From contig NC_052400.1 of NCBI RefSeq assembly GCF_009389715.1, positions 186,001 through 250,000 on the forward strand: DNA of 64,000 bases, given 5' to 3'. The notes beneath the pieces are model-generated. The model was not told the origin of the DNA. It worked only from the letters and a program-made list of their open reading frames with translations, and made no database searches. The DNA is from Phoenix dactylifera. Taxonomy: Eukaryota > Streptophyta > Magnoliopsida > Arecales > Arecaceae. Shown here one piece after another: positions 46,571 to 59,331 of this stretch (position 1 is the first letter of the stretch; each line of letters opens with the position of its first letter). Both the position numbers and the translations under genes were made by a program.

Positions 46571-47108
46571 ACCGGAAAAACATGTTTGAAGGTCAAATTC
46601 CGAAAGGAATGAGAGGTGCATCGAGAAAGTGAAATAAAGCCCATGCATCGGTACTTCTTGGTGAAAGTAAAAACATTTGTTGTCCACTAGTGTAGATTGA
46701 GAATTTAGGAAAGTGAGAGAGGAACGCAGTTAAATGGATCAAATACACCCTTTAGGTCAATGAGTCAACTTATTTTAAACACCGTGCCACCTCTTAGGTC
46801 AATGATTCAACCTATTTTAAACACCGGATTAACCTCAAAGAAGGAGAAATTCTACTCTAATACTATATGGACCACATAATAGTGCACCACACCAATCATG
46901 CATCTCAGACCCTGCAGACTATTCATCATGTCATCAATGGGGATTGCCGTCCATATATATTCTAGCAGGATTGTGTTGAACTATTCGTGTATACGCATAT
47001 ACATACATACATACATATACATACACATATATATATATACACACACATGTGGATTACTTGGGTTTAGTGAGTGTTGGACCTTGAATTTTCTCTCATAGCA
47101 CTTCCAAG
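46571..47108. other. Sequence between unit 2 and hAT copy 2
   Basis: AT-rich with a (CATA)n/(CA)n tract near 46995-47047. No gene is seen. It ends in the hAT target site CTTCCAAG (47101-47108). Confidence 0.5.
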
Positions 47109-47493
47109 TAGACATGGGCATCGGGCCGTGCCGGGCCGGCCCGGCCCAGGCCCACCGGGCCACAGAATAAACGGGTCGTGCCTAGCCCGGCCTGTTACTA
47201 AATGGGCCGTGCCAAGCACGGCCCGCTTAGCCTAAAAGCTGAGCCCGGCCCAGCCCTAGGCCCGTAGGGTGGCGGGCCGTGCCGGCTCCTAGCACGAGAC
47301 GGGCCGTGCCTGGCACGGCCCTTATGGCAAAAAAAAAATAGCCGTTACGGGCCGTGCCTGGCACGGCCCGTCTGGCCAAAAAAAAGAACGGTTCCATAAC
47401 GGCTAATTTTTGGTTTTTACCCAAAATACCCCTCCCAACAATCATAAAATGGCTAATTTGAGGGATATTTTGGGAAAAAAATATTTGGAGTCC

Positions 47494-47501
47494 TATAAAT
47501 A
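47494..47501 (+). promoter_or_regulatory. TATA box of hAT transposase, copy 2
   Basis: TATAAATA in the same context as at 89-96 in copy 1. Confidence 0.5.
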
Positions 47502-47768
47502 CCCCTTTCCTCCCTCATTCTCACCACACCAAACCAACTCTTCTCTCCTTCTCTACTACTACTATTTCTCTCTTCTAGCAATATTTAGCAAGTGCTCTTC
47601 TAGCAATTTAATTTTTAGTTTGCATTTAGCAAGTGTTCAAGTGCTACACAAGAGGAGGTTCTTGTTGAGAGCACAAGAGCAAGCTCACAAATCTCGGCTC
47701 TATCTCTGGTCCTCTACTCAATTCCTCCTTGTGGTTAGTTTTTATTTTTTGCATTCATCAATTTAGAT

Positions 47769-49785
47769 ATGTCATCTTTTGAGGAAAGTCATTTTGGCAT
47801 TCCTCCTGTTTTTGAGGGAGAAGAAACTAATCCCCAACCTCTGTTCCTAGTTCCCCTAGAACTAGTGAACCGAGTGAAGATCAAACCTCTTCTCGTAAGA
47901 GGACTAGTTCTGTATGGAATGAATTTGATAGAATTATGGTTAATGGAGTCTGGAAAGCAAAATGTAAAAAATATGCCAAACTTTATAGTTGTAGTAGTAG
48001 TGGGGGAACAGGCCATTTAAAAAGATATCAAGAGAGTCATAGGATGCATGATTCTCGTCTTCAAAGTACCCTTAATATACAAGGATGATCACTTTTAGGT
48101 AATTTTGCATATAATCATGAAAATCAAAGAAAAACACTTGTAAAATAGATAGTTAAGGATGAATTACCTTTTAGTTTATGTGAATCTTTTAATTTTGAAG
48201 AATATGTTCAATTAAACCTACAACCTGCTTACAAAAGAACAAGTAGGCATACATTTAGAAGAGTAGCTATAACTAACTTTTTAGCAATGAGACAAAATTT
48301 AATTGAAACACTCTCTACTTTAAATGTAAAAGTTTCATTAACTTCTGATATTTAGTCAGCATCTGTAGGTAGTAATTGTTTTATTGCTATTACTGCTCAT
48401 TATATTGATAATGATTGGCAATTAAATAAACGTATTCTTGCTTTTCGTGCTTTTGATTTTTCATATTCTGGGCAACAAATTTCAAATGCCATTTATCAAA
48501 CTGCATGTTCATATAATATTAATGATAAAATTATGTCTATTACTTTTGATAATGCATCTAATAATAATTTTGTTGTTACATTATTAAAAAACTCATTGTA
48601 TCCCATGTTAAATAGAAATTTATTGCATATTAGATGTGCATGTCATATCTTAAATCTTTCTGTTCAAGATGGCATGGGCATGATTCAAGATGTCATTTCA
48701 AAATTTAGAAATGCAGTTTCTTTTATTCATGCTTCAAGATCAAGACTTTAAGAATTTAAGGAACTATGTATAAATCATGGTAAACGTTTTAAAAAATTTA
48801 AACTTGATGTAATTACTCGTTGGAACTCAACATATAGCATGATACATGATGCATACCCATATAAAAACTTATTAAGTTCATATATTAATGATCGTGGATT
48901 AGGCTTTACATTGACTGAAATTGATTGGAATAAAGAAAAAATTTTGGAAGATTTTTTGCTTAGTTTTTATAATGCTACTAATGTTCTTTCTAGTATTTAT
49001 TATCCAACTTCATGTTCCTTTTTACAACAAGCATATATGATTAGTCAAAAATTTACAGAACATAGATATAATGATGTTTTAATGCCTATTATTGAACAAA
49101 TGGAATCTAAATGGAATGAGTATTGGGACAAGATCTGTCCTATGCATAACTTAGCTGCTGTATTTGATCCAGGAGTTAAATTGAATGGCGTACTAATTTT
49201 ACTTGATGCATATTGTGAAAATACGATTCAAGATCCTGAACCTGCTAAAATTGAGGTAAAACAACTTCTTTATGATATTTATGCTATATATGATGAAAAA
49301 ATTCGTGGATCTAGATTTTCTGTACAAAGCTCTATTTCTTTTTCTAGTAGTTCTCGTTCGTCATCTATTTTTTCATTCATTGCATAGAGAAAACACACAC
49401 ATGCTTCAAGTTCATCTTCATCTTCTTCATCTTTAAGTAGTGAACTAGAATTTTATTTACGAAATGATCTTCAGTCTGCATATGATGAAAATCAAATAGA
49501 GAGTCTAGATGTATTATCTTGGTGGAAGAGTGTAAAAAATCAATATCATGTTATGTCTGCAATTGCACGCGATATTTTAGCTGTGCCGATGTCCACAGTA
49601 GCATCGGAATCCGCTTTTAGTGCAGGTCGGCGTGTTCTTGACGAAAAGAGAAGTAGGATGACTGGCGAAACGGTTGAGATGCTTCTCTGCTTCAAAGATT
49701 GGTTGGATGCTTAGGCGAGATTTCAAGATAAAGGTGGACATGATACAACATCCTCTGATGATGATGATACAAACACTACTGAATA
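47769..49785 (+). pseudogene. hAT transposase, inactivated by several stops and a frameshift
   Basis: This aligns throughout with 397-2264. Lesions include a 1-nt loss near 47840 that shifts the early frame, and stops where copy 1 has Trp or Gln codons (near 48147, 48352, 48749, 49385 and 49711). The BED finger is also lost: the second Cys and one His are Tyr. Domains remain recognisable, including CACHILNLS and the dimerisation domain PMSTVASESAFS. Copy 2 keeps a serine-rich stretch of about 170 bp (about 49262-49430) that is missing from copy 1. Confidence 0.88.
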
Positions 49786-50288
49786 GTGAATACTGATGTT
49801 TAGTAAGATTTTGATTATTTATTTTTATTTCTTAATTTTTTATAATTGTACATTTTTATTTTTTTAATTGTTAAAGTGAGTCATCTCTATTTTTTTCCTT
49901 TCTTATTGTATTCTGGAGGTCAGACCAAGTTCCAAACCTCCCTTCATGTACCATTTTGATTTAAATTAATAAACTGGTAGGGGTCTATGCCAAACCCCCC
50001 ACCATTAAGGTGGCTTTATATTAATAAATCCTTAGTTTCCAATATTTATTAATTTATTAAAAAAAATTTATTTTCATTTATTTTAAGGGGGACGAGCCGG
50101 CCCAGGCCCGGTTCAGGCCCTTATGGGCCGTTCCAGGCTGGCCCGCGGGCCGTGCCGTGCTTGGCCCACGAATCGTGCCAGCCCAGGCCCTTATGGGCCG
50201 GGCCGGGCTCGGCCCGCGGACCAGAAATTCATTTAGCACGGCCCGCTTCGTGCCGGGCCGGGCCGGGCCGCCCATCTCTACTTCCAAG

Positions 50289-51289
50289 AGAGCGAAAGAA
50301 GTTTGAAGAGGAAGAAAAATTAAATTATCTAACTTCTGAAAACTTGGTTGGTATCAACCTAAAAAATTTTCAGTACTTGAAATCAGCTTTCAGATGAAAT
50401 TTCTTTAAACCAGTTGTTTAGGTTTCTATGATCGGCAAGCTCTCAATTTCTCAATCCTGCTTTTTTTCTATATTATTATAATAATATTTTATAAAAAATA
50501 TAGAGAGTTTATTTTTCATAAAACTTATTTTCAATTTTCATAACAGATTTGTGGAGGGCAACCAGACAACATTTTCGTAAAACTTATTCCTTTTAAGTTT
50601 TATGTAAATTTATTTTAGGGAAACTCCCTGATCAAACAAGATCATAGATTATTTCTTAAGACAAGGTGGTTGTGAAACCGGACAACACCTAAATGAAGGT
50701 GGGAAAGATAAATTCATGGAAAAATTAAACCAAACAAGATACCTGCCTAACATACCTAACCAATCTGACTATATTTCTAGTTGATAAGGTTATGATCAAG
50801 ATAAAACAACTCTAGTGAACCCACAAGGCTAGAACAAAGAGATTATTTAAATTAAACAATTATCGGAGCCAAATTATAGACCTCTCTCAGAAGCAAACCC
50901 TCATGAGAAGGGTGCCAACCACTGGACGGAAAATCTTGTTGGTCATTAATGTGCTTTTTTTTTTTCTTTGATGGACCGGGTGGTCAAAGACCCCGAGAAA
51001 CAAAACTAAATAGAACAAAACTGGCACAACCCACAGTATCATATTGAATTGAGCGAAAATCTAACTACGATTACAAGTTCTTTTGTTCCTCACAATGCTG
51101 ATCAGCTTGATATTTGTTTTATAAACAAAATGGCATAGAAATAAAAATGACAAGGCCATTATATGGAGAACACTCAAGTTGGGTCGGGTTTCAGGCTACG
51201 CCCGAAAGAGAGCAAACCGGATTTGTGCTTAGAGCCTATTTATTTTTCGGGAAGCCATTGCGGATATATCTTTCGCACGAAACAAAAAA
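50289..51289. other. Sequence right of hAT copy 2
   Basis: This continues the pre-insertion sequence across the hAT target site. AT-rich; I find no gene, RNA or mobile-element ends. Confidence 0.45.
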
Positions 51290-52371
51290 AAAATAATAGT
51301 TAGGAAATAATTTGAATTGTACCTTTTGCAGCAAAAAAAAATTGATTTTTTTTTTTTTTTTTACAACGCCAATTACTGAATCACATCTCAAATAGATATC
51401 AAGGCACCTCCAATTTTTCTTTCATCAGCCCGCAAGAATCTTGAAGTTTGTATCATATAATGGTTGATGTTATGATGCAGGTGAATCATTATTTTGCGAT
51501 ACAATCCGAACTCTTTAGTGAATGAGTGGTGATGTGGCAGCACACTTTATTACAATCTAGAAAAATATCTCGAGGCAAAAGCAGACTAGTATAATTAATA
51601 TTTTAACATGAGATGCTTTAACAGAAATTTCAACTAAGTCCAGACCATCAATCTCTCTCCTCTCCTCAGTAATCTCACTTAAAAATAGTCATTATTCTTC
51701 ATAGGTGATGCGGTGATGGTTTCACAATGTTGGCGAACAAGGGAGCAATCAAGAACTGCCAAAATTGTGTGTGATTTTTCGTAGTACTGATGCAATATAA
51801 GACTTCGAGTCACTCATACGCGAGTCTAAGCCAAGACGCGTTCATATGGACTTGTAAATAGAGTACGAGCCTTATAATTTAGCTCCACTAGATGGTCCAA
51901 CTACGGCTTGGAATTGGGGTAAATTAGAGCCAACGGCCCTCTCGGTTATTAAACAAACCAACCCAATTAGACGCGGTGATGTGCCCTTCTAGGAGAATTG
52001 AGGCCTTTCTAGTCAGGATTCAAGGAGCGATGGGAGTCTACATCAACCCGTGCTGAACACGTTGATGGGTAATGTTGACTTGGCGTCAATCCCGTTTTTG
52101 AAAGAATCAACTCTATTCGTACCAAATGAACGAAGAGAAAGGGTCACCTCATCTTTTTCTTTGAGAATTTTTTCAAGTTTTTAGAAAAAAAAATTTCTCA
52201 CCAAAATATTTTTTTAAGTAATGATAAAAAAATAATATATTCAAAGTAACTTATATTTGATTGAATATTTATTTTTTAAAAAATATATTATAAAATAATA
52301 ATTATATTTTTAATTAAAAAATCTTATCGAGATACACACAGCGATAAACTTGAGGCCCTTCTAGCAGGATT
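51290..52371. repeat. Partial copy of segment B
   Basis: Pieces align in order with segment B of units 1-3, such as the TTAATATTTTAACATG and GACGCGTTCATATGGACTTG phrases. Large parts are missing, including all of the U6-like sequence. It joins segment X3 near ATTTTATTGCTAAATG (52372). This suggests that the units arose by repeated unequal exchange with later deletion. Confidence 0.7.
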
Positions 52372-54007
52372 CTATTTTATTGCTAAATGTTTATTTGTTG
52401 ATAACTTTTACTATTCTTGTCACCAAACATAGACTATTTAATGATAAAGAATGTTTTGTTACCACTTCTTCATTGTGTAAATTTATGATAAAATAGTTTC
52501 TCATTGCTAATTATTTATATAATTTTTAGTAATAATAATATATCATTGTTAGATAAATGTTTACTGGCAACATATCAAGTTTTATTGAAGAATACTAAAT
52601 ACTTGGCGGTCAACTAACTTTTGTCATCTATATTTCATTTTATAACTTTTATGATAAAACAGTTTTTACTACTAATTATTTATAATTTATTTTAATGAAG
52701 AGCGATTAATTAATTTAATTTATTGTAAAATATTTTAAATTTTTTGATGATGATAATATTTTTGACTAAATATTTATTTGTTAGAGATATAAAAGATTTT
52801 GTTGCGAAATATAGGTTATTTGCACTGATTAGGTTTCGCCGTGCTTTCTTGTATTATTCTATTACTGATTACTTATGGATTTTTGTAGATGAATTAGTTA
52901 CATCAATGATATCAAATTTTACTTTTCTTTTTTTCCGTGACAAATTCCCTTTTGCTCCAACTGAATTTGATTTTAACAAAGATAACATTTTCGTCACTTA
53001 AGATAAAATTTTATGTTGTCTCGTTACTCAAATTTTTCTTTCAATTACTCAATTATGTTTTTAAGAAAATAACTAGATTAAATGTTCTATTTTACTCAAA
53101 TCTGATCCAATTCGTTTATTAAACAAATTGCAGAAGTCATGTTTGGTTAAGATTAAAATATATTTTTTTTTTTAGTTTTACGAGGGAACCTATGTGGAGA
53201 TTCCACAGAGACGAAGACACTACCAGAAAACACGCGTATAGTGACGGAGATTCCCGTCACTATACCGTGTTTCCGGTTACTAATATGGAATTTGTGACCG
53301 GAGCTCCCGTCACTGACTTCGTTACAAAAACACGCGTCGCTAAATTCTCCGTGACGGCGGCGATTCCCGTCACTAACCTCCGTGACAGAACCGCCGTCAC
53401 TAAGCCGTTACAAATTCAAGAATTAAATATTTAAGAAATTATGTATTTCCCGTCACTATCCAGTTGCGGAGTTAGTGACGAAGGCAACTTGGTCACTGAT
53501 TTTGTCACAGAATGCGGTCACAAGTTTGGTCACTAATCTGTCACGACCTTTAGTGACAGATTTAGTCGTCACAGACATGGTCACACATTTTGTCACTACA
53601 TTTGTCATTAATCCCGTCACTGACCTAGTGATAAGTTTACGGTCACTAATTGGTTACAAACGCGCTGAGCAAAATCAATTTTTATTGACCAAAATCCTGT
53701 CACTAAGTTTATGACTGCTCGTCACAATAGTTGGTAAACAATTTAGTAACCAAAATTTGGTCACCGATCACAATCTAATAACCTGGTACATTTGGTACAT
53801 TGATTGGCACATAATAATAATAACAATAATATCATTAATAGCAAAGGCATTCAACATTACGCAAAAATTATTTTAAATGTCATTCAAAATTGGCATCAAC
53901 ATGTCCTGAATCCATCAAAATCAAAGTCTAAAAATATGTCATAAAGATCAACAGAGATTTCATTCCTCCTAGGAATGCAAAGACCTATCATCTAAGGCAA
54001 AAACAAT

Positions 54008-55674
54008 TATAATGAAGCATGATCAGCAGAACCAGAATCACCATTACTCCCCCGATCTGCATGCCTTGGTCCAAAGCCAATCTCTTCTCTCATCTTTTGA
54101 AGAACCTCCTCTTGCCATTTTTTCTTTTCCTGCTCAAGAATATGTAGAAGGTCTTCATGAGTGTACAGCTCTGGAGCTTGACTTGTAGAGGTGGAAGCAG
54201 ATGATGATTGCCCAATAATTCCAGTGAGATCCTCTAGGGGACTAAAGCCATAGACATGGCCATGGTTGGGACACCAGTTGCCTCAAACCACAAGTCATAA
54301 TCACGTGGAGGAGCATCTGAGGTGGAGGCATCACCATATTTTTTGGAGTATTCAGCTGAATACTTTGCCTGCCAGTTGATTTAAAAGAAGAGAAAAACAT
54401 TATGGTGGATCAAACAAGAGATAAACATGAGCAAGCTCAATAATATTTATGAATCATAAAAAAATTATACTTACCATGACAGCTTCACTTCTCTTATCTA
54501 CATATCCTCCCATGCCTTGCTTTGTCTTATGCGTCCGATTAAAAGATTCAACTATTGTTGGCTCCCTGCCTAACTTTAATTTCTACAAAAGAGAAAAGAA
54601 AAAATTCATTAACATATAATGGGCTAATTTAAGATGACTGAACAATAATATAAAAATTATTATAGAAATCTAATTGAATAAAGATATGTACCAATCGTTC
54701 GTCATGATTGACAAATGTGATTGATCCTCCACAGTGTTTAGAGATGCTACCGTTCTTCATGGTGTTTCTATTATTTTTGTTGGCTTCTGATTTCTTCTTC
54801 CATTTTGGGGAGATCCAAATATCAATTAGCTTATTCCAATTTTCTCTAGAGATCCAATTAGGGGGTTTATCACGGGCTTTGTTTAAATCTCCTTTTGCTT
54901 CCAGAAGCTTTTGGCTTCTGACCTTCCCTAATGAGGTTGTCAATCGTCGCTGACAATGCTTGTTCCAAACTTCATGCACATGATGCAATTGTCCTGGAAG
55001 AATTGTGTGTATCTCCTAACAATATATAGATCGCAAGTAATCAGACTTACTATTTGTTAAGGGCAAAAGTTAATGATAAGAAATATAAATTAATTACATC
55101 ACCTCAAATTTGTTCCACATTCCAACTTTAGCATGTGTAGGGACCTCCCTCCATGACAATCACGGACCATTAAAAAATTGGCGCATGATAGCAACAGCTT
55201 TGTGACTGACCTCATAATCAAGAAACCTGCAATTTAAAAAATATTCATTAGAAAATAAATTAAATACTTTAAATGCAACAAACACATAAATTCAAATTAG
55301 TGATATAAGAAAGTGATATTTTCATACATTCCTCTTTTGCACCTGACAATCACTTTTCCATTTGCATCAACAGGGGCTTTAAGGGTTGGTTCTGGGCCAT
55401 TGCTCTGTCTTGGATCAATTCCAAGTTCATCATTCATCTGATCCTCATTCATTGTATCCTCATGATTTTGCACTGCACCATTCATTTCTTCATCATTTAT
55501 TTCTTCATTTGCATCCAACTCTTCAATCATGTCCCCATCAGGAATGTAATCATCATCATCATGACATTCCTCGACACGCTCAGGCAACCTAGGAGGTTGA
55601 GGAGGAACTTGAGTAGCAGCCAGTATTAAAGCTGCTTTTCCATTACCTATTGCTTTCCCTTTTTTCTTGGCCAT
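54008..55674 (-). pseudogene. TNPA-like Ptta/En/Spm plant transposase (Transposase_24), two lesions
   Basis: Five exons with GT-AG sites on the minus strand: 55328-55674, 55103-55226, 54692-55015, 54475-54582 and 54008-54368. The product has an acidic N-terminal region (HDDDDYIPDGDMIEELD), then KAPVDANGKVIVRCKRG, LDYEVSHKAV, HHVHEVWNKHCQRR and KPPNWISRENWNKLID, FNRTHKTKQGMGGYVDKRSE, and a charged C-terminus rich in Glu and Lys. In CACTA elements this accessory protein binds subterminal repeats. There is a stop (TGA) in exon 2 after RQFFNGP and a 1-nt shift in the last exon near 54262, so the copy is probably inactive though recently intact. Confidence 0.8.
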
Positions 55675-55756
55675 AACTGCATAATAAAAATAATATCGTA
55701 AGAATAAATCAAGTGAAAGTCTAATTTATTATTATATTTATGAATTTACAGCTCAC

Positions 55757-55856
55757 ATATGATCTAAACCAAGCCGGAAACTCCATTTCGCGTCGTCTTT
55801 CCAAATCAATTTGGCTTATATTTGGACAAGATTGCCGGATATAATCATCAAAATAC
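55757..55856 (-). pseudogene. Remnant exon of the CACTA main transposase (TNPD-type)
   Basis: A 100-bp exon between good splice sites encodes YFDDYIRQSCPNISQIDLER and then MEFPAWFRSYV, text typical of the part of En/Spm TNPD proteins that precedes DUF4216. The rest of that gene is missing, showing that this element is an internal deletion derivative. Confidence 0.6.
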
Positions 55857-56539
55857 CTACAAGACAAAAAATTAATTTTACAGCTCACATATGAATAACA
55901 TGACGAAAAAATTAAAATCCATGAACTTTACATAATCCCAACCCATCAACCCTCAAAATTACAACAATAATCAGTGAAGCAGTCTAAATATATGCAAACC
56001 ATTGGTAGGACTAACAAATGTGTCAGAATAAAAATGCATAATATTAAGGAGCTCCTCAAGTACAACATTATTTTTGTCTATTTTAGCAACAGTAAATTCA
56101 ACACAGTGCCCGTATCATGATTTACCCAACCAAGTGATGTGTCCAAGTATCATAATAAAAGCAGCTACTCAGATATATCAAATTTTCTTTCGTCTATTTT
56201 AGCAAAAAAAAAAAAAATCCCTCCTCTCTTTCTCTGTCTCCCGTCTCCACCCAAAACAAAACCACTGTCCCCACTCCCCACTCTCCCACTGTTCCGAGCT
56301 GTCTCGCTGCCCCACCACCTCTCTCTCTCTCTCTCTTTCTCTCTCCGGGCTTGGGCAAAATCTACCGGGATCGAGCTTGAAGAGGAGGAGGAGGAGGAGA
56401 AAACTCTTACCGGTGACTGTGAGTCGGTGACCGGAGCCGCGGAGGTTGCCGTCCGGGGGAGAAGGACGCGAAGAGCCACCGGCCGGTCGTTGAAGAGGCG
56501 ACGACACCGAGAGGAGGCGGCTATCAGGCTCTCAGCGAG

Positions 56540-56940
56540 GGAAAAGGGGGGGCGGGGGCGGCGGCGGCGGCGGCTCTCAACGAGGGAGGGGGGCCGGCGA
56601 CGGCGGCTCTCAGCGAGGGAGGGGAGGCAGCGGCGGCTCTCAGCGAGGGAGGGGGGGTGCGGCGGCGGCTCTCAGCGAGGGGGTGCGGCGGCGGCTCTCA
56701 GCGAGGGAGGGCGGCGACGGCTCTCAGCGAGGGAGGGGGGCCGGCGGCGGCGGCTCTCAGCGAGGGAGGGGAGGCAGCGGCGGCTCTCAGCGAGGGAGGG
56801 GGGGTGCGGCGGCGGCTCTCAGCGAGGGGGTGCGGCGACGGCTCTCAGCGAGGGAGGGCGGCGACGGCTCTCAGCGAGGGAGGGGGGGCGAGGGAGTGGG
56901 GGGGGGGCGGCTGCTCTCAGCGAGGGACGGGAAGGGAAGG
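56540..56940 (+). repeat. GC-rich minisatellite with higher-order structure inside the CACTA element
   Basis: Units of about 26-33 bp begin CTCTCAGCGAGGGAGGG and vary in a GGC-rich tail. Five successive unit types (tails GGCCGGCGACGG, GAGGCAGCGG, GGGTGCGGCGG, a short GGTGCGGC form, and CGGCGACGG) repeat in the same order twice. This gives a higher-order period of about 150 bp at 56572-56737 and 56738-56880. The G-rich strand could form quadruplexes. The long open frames across it are artefacts. Confidence 0.8.
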
Positions 56941-57724
56941 GAAGGGAAAGGTTAGGGTTTTGGTATTTAAGTCGGTTTGCAAGCCAAATTGTATATAGGC
57001 TGATTTGGGCTAAATCGTGATTTGGGCTAAATCGGTTTGCAAGCCAAATTTCATATCAAATTTTTTTTTTATTTATAAGGCTGATTGGATGGGACTTGCA
57101 AGGCAAAAATATTTTTGAACTATAAAGTATGGTAAAAAAATTCTATAAAGCAGGAAACTTGCAATAGGGGTGCAAATGGGTCATGGCCGACACCATGAGA
57201 TTTTAAAATGAGAAAAAGAAATTTGAGTTTTATAGAGAGCGATTGGAATTTGGATTATCGAAGAAATTTGGACGGAACGGCGGGCACACTTAGTTTCATT
57301 TTGGATATTCCTCCTTTTATTTTTTCTTTTAATTTAGGTTTACTCAAAAATAATATTTTTAATATTTTTGGAATTAAAAATTAAATTTGGTGACAGAAAT
57401 TTTTGTCAATAATCTGTTACTGCCAAAAATAATCTTCTAAAAATTTATAAATACTAGGGTTACTATATTTGTGACGGCTGCATTTGTCACTGTCTGGTTG
57501 CAATTTTGGTTATCATATTGCTGACAGATACCCCGTCACTATGATGGTCACTAAGGTTTGGCGCCCATCCTACCCGCGCATTCTGTGACCGGTCTGTCAC
57601 TAAACGGTCACTAAGTTTACACCACGGTGACCAAATTTCTGTCGGTCACTAATCCGTCACAAATAGTAACTGATAACGGTCCGTCACTAATTTTCCGTCA
57701 CTATACGCGTGTTTTCTGGTAGTG

Positions 57725-59331
57725 AGATGCGCGGAAGGTTACAAGCGTACGTGTTTCGTCCAGTGCAAGACTTTAGTGCATGGTCTCGTTCTCATTCATG
57801 ACCTCTGAAAGGATTGATCTCCTAATTTTCTTCTGGGTGGAACATTGACTAGTTCCAGCCAACCAGCTTTGCATGAAACTACGTACGGGCTTCCCTACGG
57901 ATAAGGGTATCCATGGCGGCGGGAAGAACGTAGGACTTTGGAAATGGCTTGCTCTTGTAGCGTGGAACTTCTAAATTTTGGAAAACTTTTGTTTAATGGA
58001 TAGAGTGCATGTGGATGAGGGCCATCCAATTATCGGTGCTTTCTTTTCTCTCTGCCATACAAAGGTAGAAAGAAGATCCAGAATCCTCGATGCTATACTG
58101 TATGCATCGCAGAATGCTATACAACGCTTGATGGCCGTCATCAAGTGATGAATGACTATCAATAGCGATATGTTATGTATGGCACTCAAAGCTCTAAAAA
58201 AACCAATTAATGTATCCTTTTTCACTTAATTTTTCTCTTCCTCTTCTGTGTCTTCTTCAACCTCTTTTGTGTCTTCTTCATTATGTTTTCTTTTTTTTGC
58301 TTTAACATGATACCTAATATAAAGCCAATGCAATAGATAAAAAATGTAATCAGATGCTATTGACTATTATTCTTTTAGCTTCGATTATGTGGAGAATCTG
58401 GATAGTAGCATGAGGAGGGGGACATCTGGATTGTATGCACAGAGATGTTAACTTTGTGTAGGGACATCTTAATTGTGTACACAAAGATGCTAACTATTTG
58501 GAGAATTACTTAGGTTCTTAATGTTATTATCTTTCTATTTTTTATTTCATTAGCAGGCAAATAAAATCTCCGATTTCAACGTTTGGAAGTAGGAGCGGTA
58601 TCATGTCATTTCCTTAGCATTTAAATAAATTTTGGGTCCCCAAGGCTGATTCATGGTGATATTTAAATTCATCTAGAGATCCTCATCTCATACAGCAGAG
58701 CAGTATAATACGAGACCATAACCTTTTTTTACATTGAATTTAACTAATGATCAATATTTAGAATACTTGAGCACTGACCCACCGAGGCAAAGATTTAAGG
58801 CTTTAGTTCAAGCCCATCATGCAGGATTCAGCCGACATAACCAAGTATGAGATTGGTAGCTCATCATCTTTTTATTTAATGACCTAGTTTGCAAAATTCA
58901 TTATCAATAAAAATTTCTAATTTGCATTTCTTGCATTTCATTATACACATCTTTTTTCCAAAAAATTAATAATGGTTTATCTAACAACAACTAGTGGTCC
59001 TCTAAGCACCAAGACGGAGTGTTTGACTTAGTTAGCCCACTAGCATAATTTTTTATGCAAGCATCATGAGTACATGAACATCGTGGGAATTAGAGGACAT
59101 ACAAGTCTCCATTTGGTCACTGATATGATGGTCTTCTCGTCAACTCATTGTCTCGGCCGAGCTCTCGCCAGCGCAGACAAGTCTCCGTCTGCAGCCGCTG
59201 TCGTCCAACAAAGTCATTTTCTTGGATGGATATACGAAGCGCATGCGCCGTTCAAAGTCCTGCTGGTGACTGTTCCACCTACTCGGGCATTCCTCGTATT
59301 CGATCCCTTAAAATACTCGAAGGTAGCATGT
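57725..59331. repeat. Segment X3, right part
   Basis: Continues the paralog of X1 after the CACTA insertion and aligns with about 14655-16689. It lacks the 310-bp stretch present at 15911-16225 of X1 and the 23-bp micro-retroposon. No gene is supported, including the 90-residue open frame at 59074-59346. Confidence 0.7.

Larger units (their letters stand above)
47109..50280 (+). mobile_element. hAT (Ac-type) DNA transposon, copy 2, complete ends
   Basis: A 3172-bp element with terminal inverted repeats TAGACATGGGC (left) and GCCCATCTCTA (right), flanked by the 8-bp duplication CTTCCAAG (47101-47108 and 50281-50288). The 8-bp duplication and the transposase family define hAT. Both ends carry GGGCCGTGCC subterminal arrays. 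The transposase is heavily mutated, so the element is non-autonomous, but its ends look usable in trans. Confidence 0.93.
53218..57724 (-). mobile_element. CACTA (En/Spm) DNA transposon, 4507 bp, internally deleted
   Basis: The ends are perfect inverted repeats of about 30 bp, beginning CACTACCAGAAAACACGCG, flanked by the 3-bp duplication AGA (53215-53217 and 57725-57727). Paralogous unit 1 has the empty site GACGAAGATGTGCGG near 14655. Subterminal GTCACTAA/CGTCACTA words crowd 53230-53780 and 57400-57720, the expected transposase-binding sites. It keeps a TNPA-like gene (54008-55674) and a small remnant of the main transposase (55757-55856), so it cannot move on its own. A GC-rich minisatellite fills 56540-56940. 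Confidence 0.95.

Noticed and set aside
53230-53780. Open frames at 53192-53434 and 53475-53714 as genes
   Set aside because: They translate the GTCACTAA subterminal repeats of the CACTA element, giving repetitive Val-Thr text.
56139-57020. 293-residue arginine- and serine-rich open frame on the plus strand
   Set aside because: It is a translation of the GC-rich minisatellite inside the CACTA element, with other open frames over the same units.
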